DNA from: Lingula anatina
Lineage: Eukaryota; Brachiopoda; Lingulata; Lingulida; Lingulidae
Assembly (NCBI RefSeq): GCF_001039355.2
Contig: NW_019775471.1
Location: 278,745-306,053, forward strand
Reading direction: 5' to 3'
Length of the DNA stretch: 27,309 bases
Below the pieces are notes generated by a model that did not search any database, had not been told where the DNA came from, and saw nothing but the letters and a program-made list of their open reading frames with translations. Shown here in pieces: positions 8,902 through 19,221 of the stretch; position 1 is the stretch's first letter; the number at the start of each line of letters is the position of its first letter. Position numbers and translations under genes: made by a program.

Positions 8902-9850
8902 CTGTGGTATATTTAAGAAAAATAGAAGAAGAAGATACTGGATAGAGATAGTTGAAATAAGAAGTTTTAAGATAAAACTCCCAGCAAAAGGTGCAAACCT
9001 AGTAGGCCCTAAATGATTCAAAAGTCTAATTTTTTTCATCACAACAAAGATTAATCATGTGTCATTTGTGTAGGCCTACCTGAAATATGATTTAAAATGA
9101 TCGTCTTTGGCACCTCAAATAGGCCCTGTATAGGCCTACGTGCCGCCTCTGATATTGAATAAGAGTGGGCCTATAATTTCCTCTTTGACATGCTGAAATT
9201 TATCAAGCATGAAAAAGGTCAGTAACGATTTTTTCTCTCATAATGTCAATACAAAAGTCAACATTAAGTGTTATTTTGTGAGAACAAATTTATTTATTTC
9301 ACAAGTCGCTATTGAGTCTAATAGCGCTCGTAGCGTTCTCTAGCGGCAGTTTACAGTGAGCAGAAAGCACCCACAGCGATGCCCAACATCAAAGCCATTT
9401 TTATGAGATCTTGGAATACTTCAACCTCTTGGATGTTTTGAAATAATTTTATTAAGCCGAGAACAAGAAATACAAACAATAGGCTAAGGGATGAGACAAG
9501 TTAGGCTACAATACTTATAGCAGTAAAAGACGGCCGTGTTTACGTCCACAGCGATCGATGTATCTACCCGTAACCAGTATGAAAAAGTTAGAAATCGAGA
9601 TCGGAAACTGACAGTAACACGTGCAGACGAAAGCGGACGATAAACGGCTTTGAAACTTGCTTGAATAAACGTAAGTTCATTATTAATTTTATCAAATTTG
9701 AGAGCAACGAACTTTCAAACGCTAACACTGCTATTGTATCAGGTCGTAACATGCGTCTGCATAGCGCTTTTGATACATTGTAGCAGACGCTTGAAACTTT
9801 CGTGACAATGGGGATTTTTTACGCTCTGCATGCTGGGTAAAAAGGGCAAA

Positions 9851-9878
9851 CTTCCGGTTTTGTTCCATAATCCGGGGT
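9851..9878 (-). repeat. Subterminal repeat, right copy
   Basis: Perfect 28-base reverse complement of 7287-7314, separated by only one base from the right terminal repeat (9880-9903). Confidence 0.85.
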
Positions 9879-9879
9879 C

Positions 9880-9903
9880 GTTCCATAATGCGGGGTCGGG
9901 GTC
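9880..9903 (-). repeat. Right terminal inverted repeat of the Tigger/pogo-like element
   Basis: Reverse complement of 7080-7103 with two mismatches, followed by TA at 9904-9905. Confidence 0.8.
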
Positions 9904-9905
9904 TA

Positions 9906-10220
9906 AGGCTCCTATGTACATTTACGCTAGCAGAAATAAACCTGTATAGAATCAAAGTTGTGAGTTTGTTGAGTAGAGTCACCAGATCCCCAGCATACGG
10001 TTGGAGACTTCTCCCGGACCATCATACATGACAGCAACATAAAATATTTAGTCACTTTTGACATGTATAGAGTTTGTGAGGTGACTGAGAATCATTCAAA
10101 ATGTCACGAAGGAGCACTATCAATTTAATAATATTTCAAGCAGTCTCTGTTGGCAAGTCCAGTATCCAGTATTTCTTTTCCAAAAAGGACAAATTAAGTG
10201 GGATTTTCTTCAGGGCCTTA
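9906..10220. other. Short spacer between two transposons
   Basis: About 315 bases separating the Tigger-like element from the next TIR element. A 10101-10349 open frame on the plus strand runs into the neighbouring TIR and has no recognisable domain. Nothing supportable here. Confidence 0.5.
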
Positions 10221-12068
10221 AGCCTCGGTCACAACCGGACGCACGAATTTCAGGATCGTACGTCCCCTGCGATTTTGGGGTGTTGCGGAGGCCGTGGAGG
10301 TAGAAGAGGTAGAAGAAAGCCTGCCTTGCGAGTCGCAAGGGCCACATGAGATGTCCTTTCAAGCAGGGACGCTAATTGCAAGGAGCAATGGCCGTGGAAA
10401 TTGTACTCATTTCTTGAGTTTGTCTTGCATCCTGTGTACGTGGCACACACTCACCACTTACGAAGGGAATGCAACGCACGGCGAAAGTAGTGCCCTTTTG
10501 CGTCAGTTTTGCTTCACACTTGCCTCAAACGTTTGTGGTTACGTAATGACGACGTGCGTCATTTTTTGCTTCCCGTTCTCCTCTTTTTTCTTCTTCCTCC
10601 CCTTTTTTTACTATGTAAGCTTCTTTTCTTGCCTTTTGGAGGCATATTCGAAACTAAATTGAGAAAAAAATTGAAAATTGTTGTACACGTTACACAGTTG
10701 ACGTTCATTGTAAAGACACGAGCGTGCGTCGTGAGCACGCCTTTTATACACCAGGGCCCGGTTTCATCAAGGCTGGATAGGCTATCCTATGGATAACACT
10801 ATCCAAGGTATAAATTTCTTATCCTCTGTATAGTTATCCTCTGTATAAATTTGTGTTTCACAAAGGCTGGATAAACAGTAATCCAGTAGATAAAAATTTA
10901 TCCAATACCATATTTAGAAAAAGACATTCCCATAATGCAGTTGGTTGCTATAAACATTATAAAAGCCATGATAGTTGCTAACAAAAAATTATCTATACCA
11001 TATTTGGAAAATAAATAACCCATGATAAACAATATTCTAAGTATATGTCAAGATGGTACATTCATTAAAATAATGGGACTAATATCAGCATATTTTAGTG
11101 TCAGTGTCAAAAACACATCACATTGCATTAGTTGTGCAATGTTTACAATTTGCAGTTGAAGGGCAAGGTCGTGACATACTTTCTAACAAAATGGCTGACT
11201 TGGCAAAAGAACAAAAGTTTGGCAGATTATGTCAATAGCAGTGTAGAGTTTTTTCGTCGATTTAAAAGGTATGTTTTAGTAAAATAAAAGATAATTGGTC
11301 TCTCACGGAGATTACTTGGGTTCTGTTCGTAGCAGGCGCGATGTCAACTTTGATCAAGTCTGTTATGTAATCTATTTATTCAGTATCACTCAAATCATCA
11401 AAAGCAAACACACATCTTTTAAAATTCTCTTTCTAATTATTCTCCGCCTGTGATATCTCACAGGATTTACTGCCAAACCAGGCAGGTTAGCCATTTTTAA
11501 TGATTTAACAGCATGATAGCAGATTTATCCCACCTATTTCGAGCGGACAACTATATCCTCTGGATAAGCTGATTTATGCCCTGGATAATGCTATCCACTG
11601 TTGATGAAACGCACTATCCTCTGGATAGCTCTATCCAGAGGATAGCGGCCATTTTTATCCATAGGATAGCGCTATCCAGCCTTGATGAAACCGGACCCAG
11701 GCGTGGAGGTGACGCACGTGCGACGCATTTCCGGTGTGCTCTCGACTTTGTTCGTTAGTTGTGAGGGCGTGCGCCTTACTCAACACGCAAAGGGCACTTG
11801 TTTCTTTATTGCTTGCGATGTGCGTCTTGCACAACGCGCGTCTCTGTTGCTAACTCCGTGCGAGGGGAGCAAGTTACGCTTGCGGCCTCGCTGTCCGCAG
11901 GCTATTCGTAGAATCTTTTGGACATGACCAACATCCTCCGTACGTGCTTACGGACTGTCTGCGAACTCCAAATTTCGCATGAAGGACTTGCGTGGGAAGT
12001 GAGATTCTGCGCAAAATTTGGACGCAAACAACCCGTAAGAGCCCGTACGGCCGGTTGTGACCGAGGCT
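10221..12068. mobile_element. Non-coding TIR DNA transposon (Harbinger-like?), carrying a nested element
   Basis: Perfect 18-bp terminal inverted repeats (10221-10238 and 12051-12068, AGCCTCGGTCACAACCGG) flanked by TTA at 10218-10220 and 12069-12071. A 3-bp TWA target duplication is typical of PIF/Harbinger. The match continues imperfectly through the TTA (GCCTTAAGCC against GCCTAAAGCC), so a 24-bp repeat with no visible duplication is an alternative reading. The ends are GC-rich and full of CGTACG/TGCG phrases unlike the neighbouring AT-rich DNA. No transposase is seen. Removing the nested element (10756-11696) leaves about 900 bp of original sequence. Confidence 0.65.
10756..11696. mobile_element. 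Nested foldback/MITE-type element with 25-bp TIRs
   Basis: Terminal inverted repeats of 25 bp (10756-10780 and 11672-11696) match at 24 positions and contain GGTTTCATCAAGGCTGGATA. Both sides carry CCAGG (10751-10755 and 11697-11701), a candidate 5-bp target duplication. Inside each end the phrase CTATCC/GGATAG recurs many times in both orientations, giving strong hairpin potential. The 941-bp body is AT-rich and non-coding. It interrupts the GC-rich arms of the outer element, so it inserted later. The superfamily is unclear. Confidence 0.7.
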
Positions 12069-12071
12069 TTA

Positions 12072-12407
12072 GGCATCGTTCAAATAAAAACCCAAATTCC
12101 AAAAATCCATTGGCGGTACCTAGTGATCACGGTCTGTGCCCTGAATACCCTGCGGCGTAAGTTTAATGTGTCATTGTTGTTATGACCTGACTAAAATAAT
12201 TTTAACCACATAAATGTACAATTTGCAACTAAATTTGAAAGAAAATCAAGATTCATGATTACAGGCTCATAATCCCACGAAATTGAAAGAAATTGTACTT
12301 ATTACAAGAAATTAGATATCAAAATTATTTAAAACTGCCCTGGTTCCCACTTTTCTGACAGGACATAAAGGTATTTCAGAGAGGCCAGTTGCTAAAAAGG
12401 AAAATAC
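12072..12407. other. Spacer without recognisable gene
   Basis: AT-rich sequence between the TIR element and the BEL/Pao relic. No coding similarity, repeat or motif worth naming was seen. Confidence 0.5.
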
Positions 12408-12794
12408 TCAAGGTTGTTGTAGTTTGAAATTGGTGAAATTTTTTAAAAGGCGTACTCTTCTTAGTGAATGTTTAATGCATTGTAGGCATAACGGCAAAAG
12501 TAACTTACCTAAGACACACTGACCTTCTTTTTTCATTAATATTTTTGAATTCTTCCCAGCCTGATCATGTTTCATATATATAATGCGGTCTTCTCCCATA
12601 TCTATAATAGATATGCATGTCAGAATCATTATCAGTTTTGAGAGAATTTCTGTTTCGACATTGCAAGATGAAATATTTACTTTCAAGTAATGACTAACCT
12701 TAATAGAGTTCTGTAATTTCCAAGGCAAAGCTTCTTTCATAAAATGAACTGAAACATCCATCTGATTAGAAATTGTCTGTCGACTTCAATGTAG

Positions 12795-12882
12795 TCATTT
12801 AAAGGAAACTTTTCCCAAATTCTTTGCGTTTAAATTTTTCAAAACATTTTGAGAAATGAAAGTAGTAACAGCGCCATCATCA

Positions 12883-12931
<49 letters not shown>

Positions 12932-13400
12932 AGCTTTGTATTTTTGAATGAAGAAACTGGGACATCATATATATGGCATAGAGCGTCTTACCCTTGCTAT
13001 TGGCTACATTGCTCTCAGCATGTTTGCTCTCAATAGAAGGGTCATCTGTGTTATAGCCTGGACCTACAGTGGGTGTTTGCCAACACATCAGGGAATGGTA
13101 GGAACGTCTGTTGCAGTGAGGGCATGGACTGATTTCTTTGCAGCTGGCTCTTCTGTGGGAAGCAAAACACCTGAAGCATCTACCTGCCTGTCTGAGTTTT
13201 TATTTTCTTTCAGGCACTGAAAGAGATAAAAACAGCTTACACTGACTAGTGGTATGAGAGTTGCCACTGTGTAAAAAACAACTGTCACTCTGACTTGCTC
13301 TTACATTGTAATTGTGACTTTGTTTTTGTGTTTTGACAGGTTTTAATAATGCTTGATCATTAGCCATTTGTTTGAGAACCCCTAACTTTGATTGTAACAA
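12795..13400 (-). pseudogene. BEL/Pao relic: zinc knuckle and aspartic-protease-like region
   Basis: At about 13310-13270 (minus) a knuckle-like block reads CFLHSGNSHTTSQC, which fits C-x2-C-x4-H-x4-C with the second Cys replaced by His, followed by a charged PERK segment as usual in Pao gag. Frames then change several times. From 12883 down the minus strand reads CDDGAVTTFISQNVL, resembling the D-[DST]-G catalytic start of retropepsin-like DUF1758 proteases with Asp in the second position. A run of 47 T (minus) directly precedes it, translating as about 15 Phe. The product would be inactive. Confidence 0.55.
12884..12930 (+). repeat. Poly-A tract, 47 bases
   Basis: An uninterrupted run of 47 A on the plus strand inside the minus-strand protease relic. 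It could be a slippage expansion of Phe codons, the tail of a tiny retroposed insertion, or a sequencing or assembly artefact. No insertion is seen on either side. Confidence 0.95.
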
Positions 13401-13439
13401 TTCCTGAAGTGGACCAAATGGATGTAATTGTGCTGAGAC

Positions 13440-14202
13440 TGGCTACTTACTTAGAAATTGTGCCCAATCTTTTCTGAGTAAGGGAGAAAAAAAAGATACA
13501 ATGCGTGCCGCATCTTTGCAAGATACCATGTGTACTTGGTCTAGCATACCTAGCTGCTGAAATATACAATCTATATTTCTGATCAATTTTACCTGCTTCT
13601 CATAACTATCTTCAGAGGAAACTGGACCTTATTTCCTCTAATGCAGTACACACAGCTAACGGTACATTGTCATAGTGAAGACACAATGCCTCCCACATCT
13701 TATCATATGCAGCTTCAGACCATGCTGAGATACTGGAATTTTCAACATAAGCGTCACCACCTTTACACCTTTACAAGCATTTTTTAAATCTGCAGCCAAG
13801 GCTGTTCTATTTGTTACAGCTGGTGTCTTTTCTATGTCCTGTGAATTTAGGAATTTCTCTTTTTTTAAGTTGAATGGGAAAGTTTGAATTTTGAGCTACA
13901 TTTTGTTTACTATATTGCTTGTAAACTTGAATTGTATTGAGGTACGTGTTTTTCACATGTTCATCGTACATATTAAGATCCATATTAGCAACAACTGTGA
14001 ATTCAGTATCCGCATCGGTTTCTTCACATACCACTCTGTGCTCGTTTGTAACCTCTAAATATTCTAGATATCGTCTGTCCAATCTTTCAACTGCATCCTT
14101 TACTGTGAGTCCTACACCAATAGCTTGTTCTAGGACCTTTGCTGCAACTGTATCTGATCTTTTAGAGTCACTTCTTTTCTTCTTTAGCTTTTCCAGTTCC
14201 AT
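13440..14202 (-). pseudogene. BEL/Pao-type gag (DUF1759-like) relic
   Basis: Structural protein of a BEL/Pao retrotransposon. ATG 14202 opens a 131-codon frame beginning MELEKLKKKRSDSKRS, with a helical segment and then REIPKFTGHRKD, the Pro-Lys-Phe-x-Gly signature that opens the DUF1759 core. After a break, the minus strand at 13741-13620 reads ISAWSEAAYDKMWEAL and HYDNV, the usual Y..AW..L...Y.N pattern. After another break the frame continues to a Leu/Trp-rich end near 13445. At least two frameshifts are present. Upstream (14203-14477) no LTR could be recognised. Confidence 0.65.
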
Positions 14203-14569
14203 GGCTATTACAACAAGTAAGCTTTTCTGGTAATTTTGACTGTTTGACCGTAATTATTGACTGTGCTGGGTTAGTTTTGGGCCAATCAGTACATTTTTTA
14301 CAGGAGAACCAGCCATAAGATACCAAAACTGAAAACTCTCTCTCTAGTTCTGGAACCGTAAATGCTAGAGACCTTTGGGTTTTTGCATTTTGTAGAACTT
14401 GTAAACTGCAATACTGATGTCCATTTTTTGTTTTTTCGGAACGGTTTAGGCGATGCACTATATGAAAATGTACAACATCGCAATTTATTGGTGACAGAGA
14501 TACGCCTATAGTTACTATTGAAGTTGAATGGGAAGTCACATACTAGTAATCTAACTGTGACCCTGAAAT

Positions 14570-14582
14570 TGACCTTTGACCT
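14570..14582 (-). promoter_or_regulatory. DR1 nuclear-receptor motif, repeat unit 1
   Basis: The minus strand reads AGGTCAAAGGTCA, a perfect consensus DR1 (HNF4/RXR-type). The same motif is at 14716-14728 (perfect) and 14861-14873 (one mismatch), once per 146-bp unit. Binding in vivo is untested. Confidence 0.5.
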
Positions 14583-14715
14583 TATTTCTACCATGAACTG
14601 AACTTTGCAAAATTCCCAGCCCTTATATTTTCAAAATTGGAAGAGATATGCTCATAGTTACTGTTGAACTTGAAAAGGAAGTCATATACTGGCAATCTTA
14701 CTGTGACTTTGAAAT

Positions 14716-14728
14716 TGACCTTTGACCT
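14716..14728 (-). promoter_or_regulatory. DR1 nuclear-receptor motif, repeat unit 2
   Basis: Second perfect AGGTCAAAGGTCA on the minus strand, 146 bases from the first. Confidence 0.5.
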
Positions 14729-15070
14729 ACTTTTCACCATGAACTGAACTTTGCAAATTTTTATCCCTTATATCTCAAAAACTGGCAGAGATACGCACAA
14801 AGTTACTATTGAACTTGAATAGGAAGTTATATACAGGCAATCTAACATTGACCTTGAAATTGACTTTTGACCTTCTTTTTATGATGAACTGCACTTTGCA
14901 TAATTTCTTGCCCATCATATCTGTGTTATAGTCCAATAGCTCTTGAGTAATGCGGCGGCCTCTTTGTATACGCCGTAGTAAAGAAACTAACTTTACAATT
15001 AAAAGTAATTAAGTTTGACGTACATCGCACAATAGTGCAGCATTGGATCCACGTAAGATAACAAATTAGT

Positions 15071-16817
15071 ATTTTCTCACCGTATTTGTTCTTGCTGTGT
15101 GCTAAAATTATGGGTATAATGATTCGGAATCAGGCTGATATAAAAAAGTATTGATCTAGGAGATGAATCGTACAAAATTATGCAGTATGCTGATGATACG
15201 GTTATATTATTGGATGGCAGTGAAAATTCGCTAAAGTCATGTTTAAATATTATACAGCAATACTCAAAGTTTTCTGGCCTTTATGCCAAATATTGAGAAG
15301 ACACAGTGTATTTGGATTGGAAGTAAAATTAACAATTCAGAAAAATTATGCTCAGAATATAATATATCTTGGACTTCGGAACCTTTCACCGTTTTTGGTG
15401 TTGTTTTTAGTCTAAACTTAAAAGATATGATTACCTTAAATTATGAGATCAAAATCAAAGAAATAAAGAAACTTACTTCATATTGGTCTAAGCGCATGCT
15501 TACAGTGATAGGGAGAATTACAGTAGTTAAAACATTATTAATCCCTAAACTTATTCATTGTTTTTTAAGTTTGCCTAATCCATCAGATGAAATTATTAAA
15601 TCCTTAGAAAAGCTATATTTCAAACTCATTTGGAACAATAGAAATGACAGGGTATCAAGAAATACGATTGTGCAAGATTATTGTCATGGGGGACTGAAAA
15701 TTCCACATTTATCTTTCTTACTAGAATCTATGAAAATTACATGGTTTAGAAGATTTTTGGAATGTGACTCCTCTTGGAAAAAAACTATTATTAAAGTCAA
15801 TATGCCAAACTTTTGTGAAACTTTTTTAGTGTGTGGAAACTGAAACCTTAAAGAAATTGCAAATAAAAATAAGAATAAATTTTGGAAAGATGCTCCCATG
15901 GCATTGTATGAATTTAAAACAATTATCGATGATGATTTAAATGTATGTTCTCAGAGCCCTTTATGGTTGAATTCCAGGTTTAGAATTGAAAATTAACCTA
16001 TTTTGTATAAAACATGGATAAGGAAAAGTATAATGGTCATTCAGGATCTGATAAAGGAAGATGGAAACTTTCTATCCTATGATGAATTCTGTATTAAATA
16101 CAACTTCAGACCGGTCTTTACAATTTTTATGGGTTTAAGAAACGCTATTTTGAGCGAATGGAATATTAATTCGATCATAAACTCTTTGCAACAACTGCCT
16201 TCTCAACCAATATTATTTTACTCGTTGAATAAAAGTAAGAAAGGAGCAAAAGAATTTTACAATGTTTTTTTATTGACAACTCAATTGAAATTGTCAAGTG
16301 AATATAAATGGGAAAGAGATCTCAATTTTACGGCAGATTACGAACTATGGAAAAATATTATTCATCTATTTTCTTTGTCACAATTGATGTAAAGCTAAGA
16401 TGGTTTCATTATATACTTATTCATCGGATATTGAGTACAAAATGCTATCTAAAAAAAATCAAGTTGGTAAATGATGACAAATGTGACTTTTGTAATGTAG
16501 AGATAGAGTCTTTGCTCCATCTTTTTGTAGCATGTAATTATGTTAATACCTTCTGGACATCTTTTTGTCGATGGATAAGTGAATTACATCAATTCAATAT
16601 AGCTCTTTGTCCAGTAGATATTATTTTTGGAAAAATTGGGAAAAAGTATAAACTGTTAAATCTGTTTATTGGATTAGCAAGATTACATATTTATAAACAA
16701 AAAATGAGGAAGAATCTGCCATGCCTGGATAGTTTGAAATTTGAAATGCAATATTATTGCAAAGTAGAAAAACAAAGGATGAGTGCTGATAACCATAACC
16801 ATAATTTGCTGTTATAA
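15071..16817 (+). pseudogene. L1/Tx1-like LINE ORF2 relic: RT core and C-terminal zinc motif
   Basis: Reverse transcriptase of a second, unrelated, 5'-truncated LINE on the plus strand. It begins mid-RT with FSPYLFLLCAKIMGIMIRN at 15074 (RT block 4), shifts frame near 15148, then IMQYADDTVILLDGSENSL gives the catalytic YADD at about 15186. After another shift near 15283 the long frame to 15843 covers the thumb region (LTVIGRITVVKTLLIPK, FKLIWN). It continues past stops at 15841 and about 15994 to 16392. The last frame (from about 16340 to 16817) holds LRWFHYILIHRIL and a CDFCNVEIESLLHLFVAC motif, the C-terminal zinc-finger-like end of L1/Tx1-type proteins. At least three frameshifts and two stops make it dead. 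The clade is inferred from these C-terminal features. Confidence 0.82.
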
Positions 16818-17550
16818 AGTTCATGCATATATTTGTTGCATGGAAAAATATTATTTGGTTTGAGGCATCGCAACGTAGTATTTTTAATGAGTTATACAGG
16901 TATGTGTGTGTGTGGGGGGGGGGGGGGGTAGCCGGATTTACCTGTTGTATGTAGTCTAATGAATCAGAGCAACTTGTTTCAGCATTTATATTACATAAAC
17001 GATTTTTTCTAATGAAACTTGTCTTGTGATGTAAAAAAGAATTATATGTTAAATAATTGTGGTGTGGCACAAGTTAATGGGAAAGTAATTATTGTTTTTT
17101 TAATCCTAGAGAGGAGAGGGAGGGGTGGTATATCAAGGTATTTTCTCGCAGAAGCCCACACTGATTTCACTTAACTGTATAAAAGTCTTGTTACTAGAAA
17201 AACTTGTTTCAGCGTATTTAATTATTTTATATAACTTTTCTCACAGACCAGCATTTGTTGGTCTAAATAATTGTATTTTTAACCAATACACATTTCGTAC
17301 AAGGCTCTAAGGAATAGTAAAAATGCTAAAAGCAAAAGGCTGTTACAGTAACAACAACAAAAAAAATCATGAAATCTAAACAGCTATTTGGAATGTTTCC
17401 ATAAACCATAAAATAAACAAGGTATAAATTGTACATAAATAATGATAAGGTATAATTAAAAACTTAATGAAAATATAGTACACATAATAACAGTTATGGC
17501 CAATAATCTGTATGACAAAGAAATTAAATCACCTTTAAGTACTTCATATA
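16818..17550. other. LINE 3' flank and AT-rich spacer
   Basis: The first part is probably the LINE 3'UTR; no clear tail or target duplication was found. The rest is AT-rich with no gene. A (TG)n/G15 tract lies at 16902-16928. Confidence 0.5.
16902..16928 (+). repeat. (TG)n followed by 15 G
   Basis: A short TG microsatellite runs directly into an unbroken run of 15 G (16914-16928). Simple-sequence tract; the exact G count may be unreliable in an assembly. Confidence 0.9.
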
Positions 17551-17655
17551 TGTTTATGTATGTGATAAAGACCTTGTATAGAATGCAATGCAAGAGTGAT
17601 TTTATACAAAAAATACAAACATGAGTACAAAAATGTATAATGAAACAATACATAA

Positions 17656-17806
17656 TTAATCAGATGTGCTGTCCGAAACACTTTTTGTCTCGCTAATACT
17701 GTCACCACTTGATGTTGGTAAATGCGAGGTATCCAAACAGCCTTTTCCACAACATAATTTTCGATTGTATCCCTGCCTCATGGCTAAAACCCCATATACC
17801 ACAGGA
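17656..17806 (-). CDS. Possible terminal exon, unidentified
   Basis: On the minus strand a candidate acceptor (TGTCAATTCAG) precedes an open frame reading PVVYGVLAMRQGYNRKLCCG and then a Ser/Asp-rich end (SSGDSISETKSVSDSTSD) before TAA at 17658-17656. AT-rich sequence follows, as in a 3'UTR. A natural-looking acidic C-terminus and a Cys-Cys-Gly-x-Gly-Cys cluster suggest coding, but no family is recognised and no upstream exon was found in the window. It could equally be chance. Confidence 0.2.
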
Positions 17807-17899
17807 CTGAATTGACATGTGCACAACTTCCAACTGTCTTGGAACCAGCTTTACACTGTCAGTACCAGCCACTGATGGGAGGTCTGACTCCATAATGTG

Positions 17900-19153
17900 T
17901 ACTGGTGGCTAGATGTGGGTCTTAATTAACTATTTTAGCTCTGAATAAATCAGGCGCATCCTTACATACAGTGATTTAAAACTGGCCATCTAGCAGATGC
18001 TCATCAGTATATTGGCTAGCTTGCTATATCTGGCAAACTTCTAGTAATTATTATAGGTTGTTGGTCTCTTGTATGGACTTTTTACCAAGTCAATAGGTTT
18101 TCACTGGTTTCCTTGACGAATTAAGCCATTCATAGCATTTTGGTGAAAAAAAAGAAGAAAAAAACTTTGCAAAGCTATTATGAATAGCGCTGGTGTGGAA
18201 GATTAGGTCATAAGTAACAAAACTAGGGTGTATGTGATGGAGCCTTTTATTTTACTTTTTATGCAAAATATACATAAAAGGGGACATTTACACAACAATT
18301 TTGGTTGTACAAAATGTACTTTCATGCCCATTAGAGGGGGTGGGGTCAAGCCACCCTTATGTGTAGAGGTCTATTACAACATGGGTCTCTATATAAAGTA
18401 GGAGCCACCACAATGTACATCTGCTATTATGATAATTAATATAACTTTGAATATCTGACGCACATTTTACATTTAATCTTTCTTAATCGTAAGGAATAAG
18501 AATGAAAGTAAGATATACTTACTGTATTTGGACTCTATTTCCTATCCATATTTCCCTTTTTTTGATAGCATGCATTACATGAAAATGACTTATCTTTTTT
18601 TTGGTTGTAATTGAAAATATTTAACTGACTCTAACCCCTATTTTCCTTTCAAAGACCTACATTTTATTTTGGGTTGTTCTTTTTGTACAAAAGTTTCACT
18701 CTATCTGCCTAGCCATCGTATGTAAGCATGTAGCAGCTACCTCATGGCAGGAATAAACATGGCCACCTGCTAGTATATGGACTGAAAATATCCCTATTTA
18801 GTTTGAGTACATATCGAGCCCAACCCTCAGACAAGCTGATTTTCACATATATCTCACCTTATATTCATGCCTGATGCAGGGGCTCATATAAAAAATGAAC
18901 ATCTTTCATCCTCAAGTCACTGTAAGATTCTTCTTTCAATCAGCACTAAATGTACAAAAAAAAATCAAAGCAATCAAAATATTGATCACAAACAATGATT
19001 GGGTTTAATATAAGGTTGTAAAAAAAATTCCAAGATGAGTTTCGTTGAGTCTGTTAAAAAAATGTGGAACCCGGACCACATGCTCAATATATATCATCTA
19101 GATTTATCTTAAGGGACCATCCACTAAAAGATACTGAATAATTTAAAGGTAAG

Positions 19154-19155
<2 letters not shown>
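17900..19155. other. AT-rich stretch without a recognisable gene
   Basis: Non-coding in appearance on both strands, with A- and T-runs and no convincing repeat boundary. I see nothing supportable here. Confidence 0.5.

Positions 19156-19218
<63 letters not shown>
19156..19218. repeat. (AT)n microsatellite, about 63 bases
   Basis: Perfect alternating AT tract, directly visible. Such tracts can form cruciforms and vary in length. Confidence 0.97.

Positions 19219-19221
<3 letters not shown>

Larger units (their letters stand above)
7080..9903 (-). mobile_element. Tigger/pogo-like DNA transposon, internally deleted
   Basis: A 2824-bp element with 24-bp terminal inverted repeats (22/24 matching, starting GACCYCGACCCCG) and a TA dinucleotide at both borders (7078-7079, 9904-9905), as expected of Tc1/mariner-pogo insertions. 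A perfect 28-bp inverted pair lies just inside (7287-7314 with 9851-9878), and a partial third copy sits at 7532-7549. The minus strand carries a frameshifted pogo-type DNA-binding domain (8901 to 8659) and a Lys/Glu/Arg-rich coiled coil (8560 to 8333), but no recognisable DDE catalytic domain between or after them. The superfamily call rests on the DNA-binding motif plus TA target site. The copy cannot encode its own transposase. Confidence 0.7.
12408..14202 (-). mobile_element. BEL/Pao-type LTR retrotransposon relic (gag to protease)
   Basis: Minus-strand fragments fall in the order expected of BEL/Pao: gag start (14202), gag core, a zinc knuckle (about 13290) and an aspartic-protease-like motif (about 12880). 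Numerous frameshifts and stops and a long poly-A/T tract break it. Sequence beyond the protease (12795 to 12408) holds a 117-codon open stretch with no recognisable domain. No LTRs, reverse transcriptase or integrase were found in the window. Confidence 0.65.
14478..14930 (+). repeat. 146-bp tandem repeat, about three units
   Basis: The anchor phrase GTTACTATTGAA(C/G)TTGAA recurs at 14511, 14657 and 14802, giving periods of 146 and 145 bases. Each unit also repeats AACTGAACTTTGCAAA and a TGACCTTTGACCT block. The units differ by perhaps 15-20 percent, so the array is old. It lies between the BEL/Pao relic and the LINE fragment. Confidence 0.85.

Noticed and set aside
12408-12761. 117-codon minus-strand frame beyond the BEL/Pao protease-like motif
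   Set aside because: No domain recognised; kept only within the mobile-element span, not called as a gene.
14168-14594. Minus-strand open frames overlapping the 146-bp repeats
   Set aside because: They run into the tandem repeat and lack homology; not independent genes.
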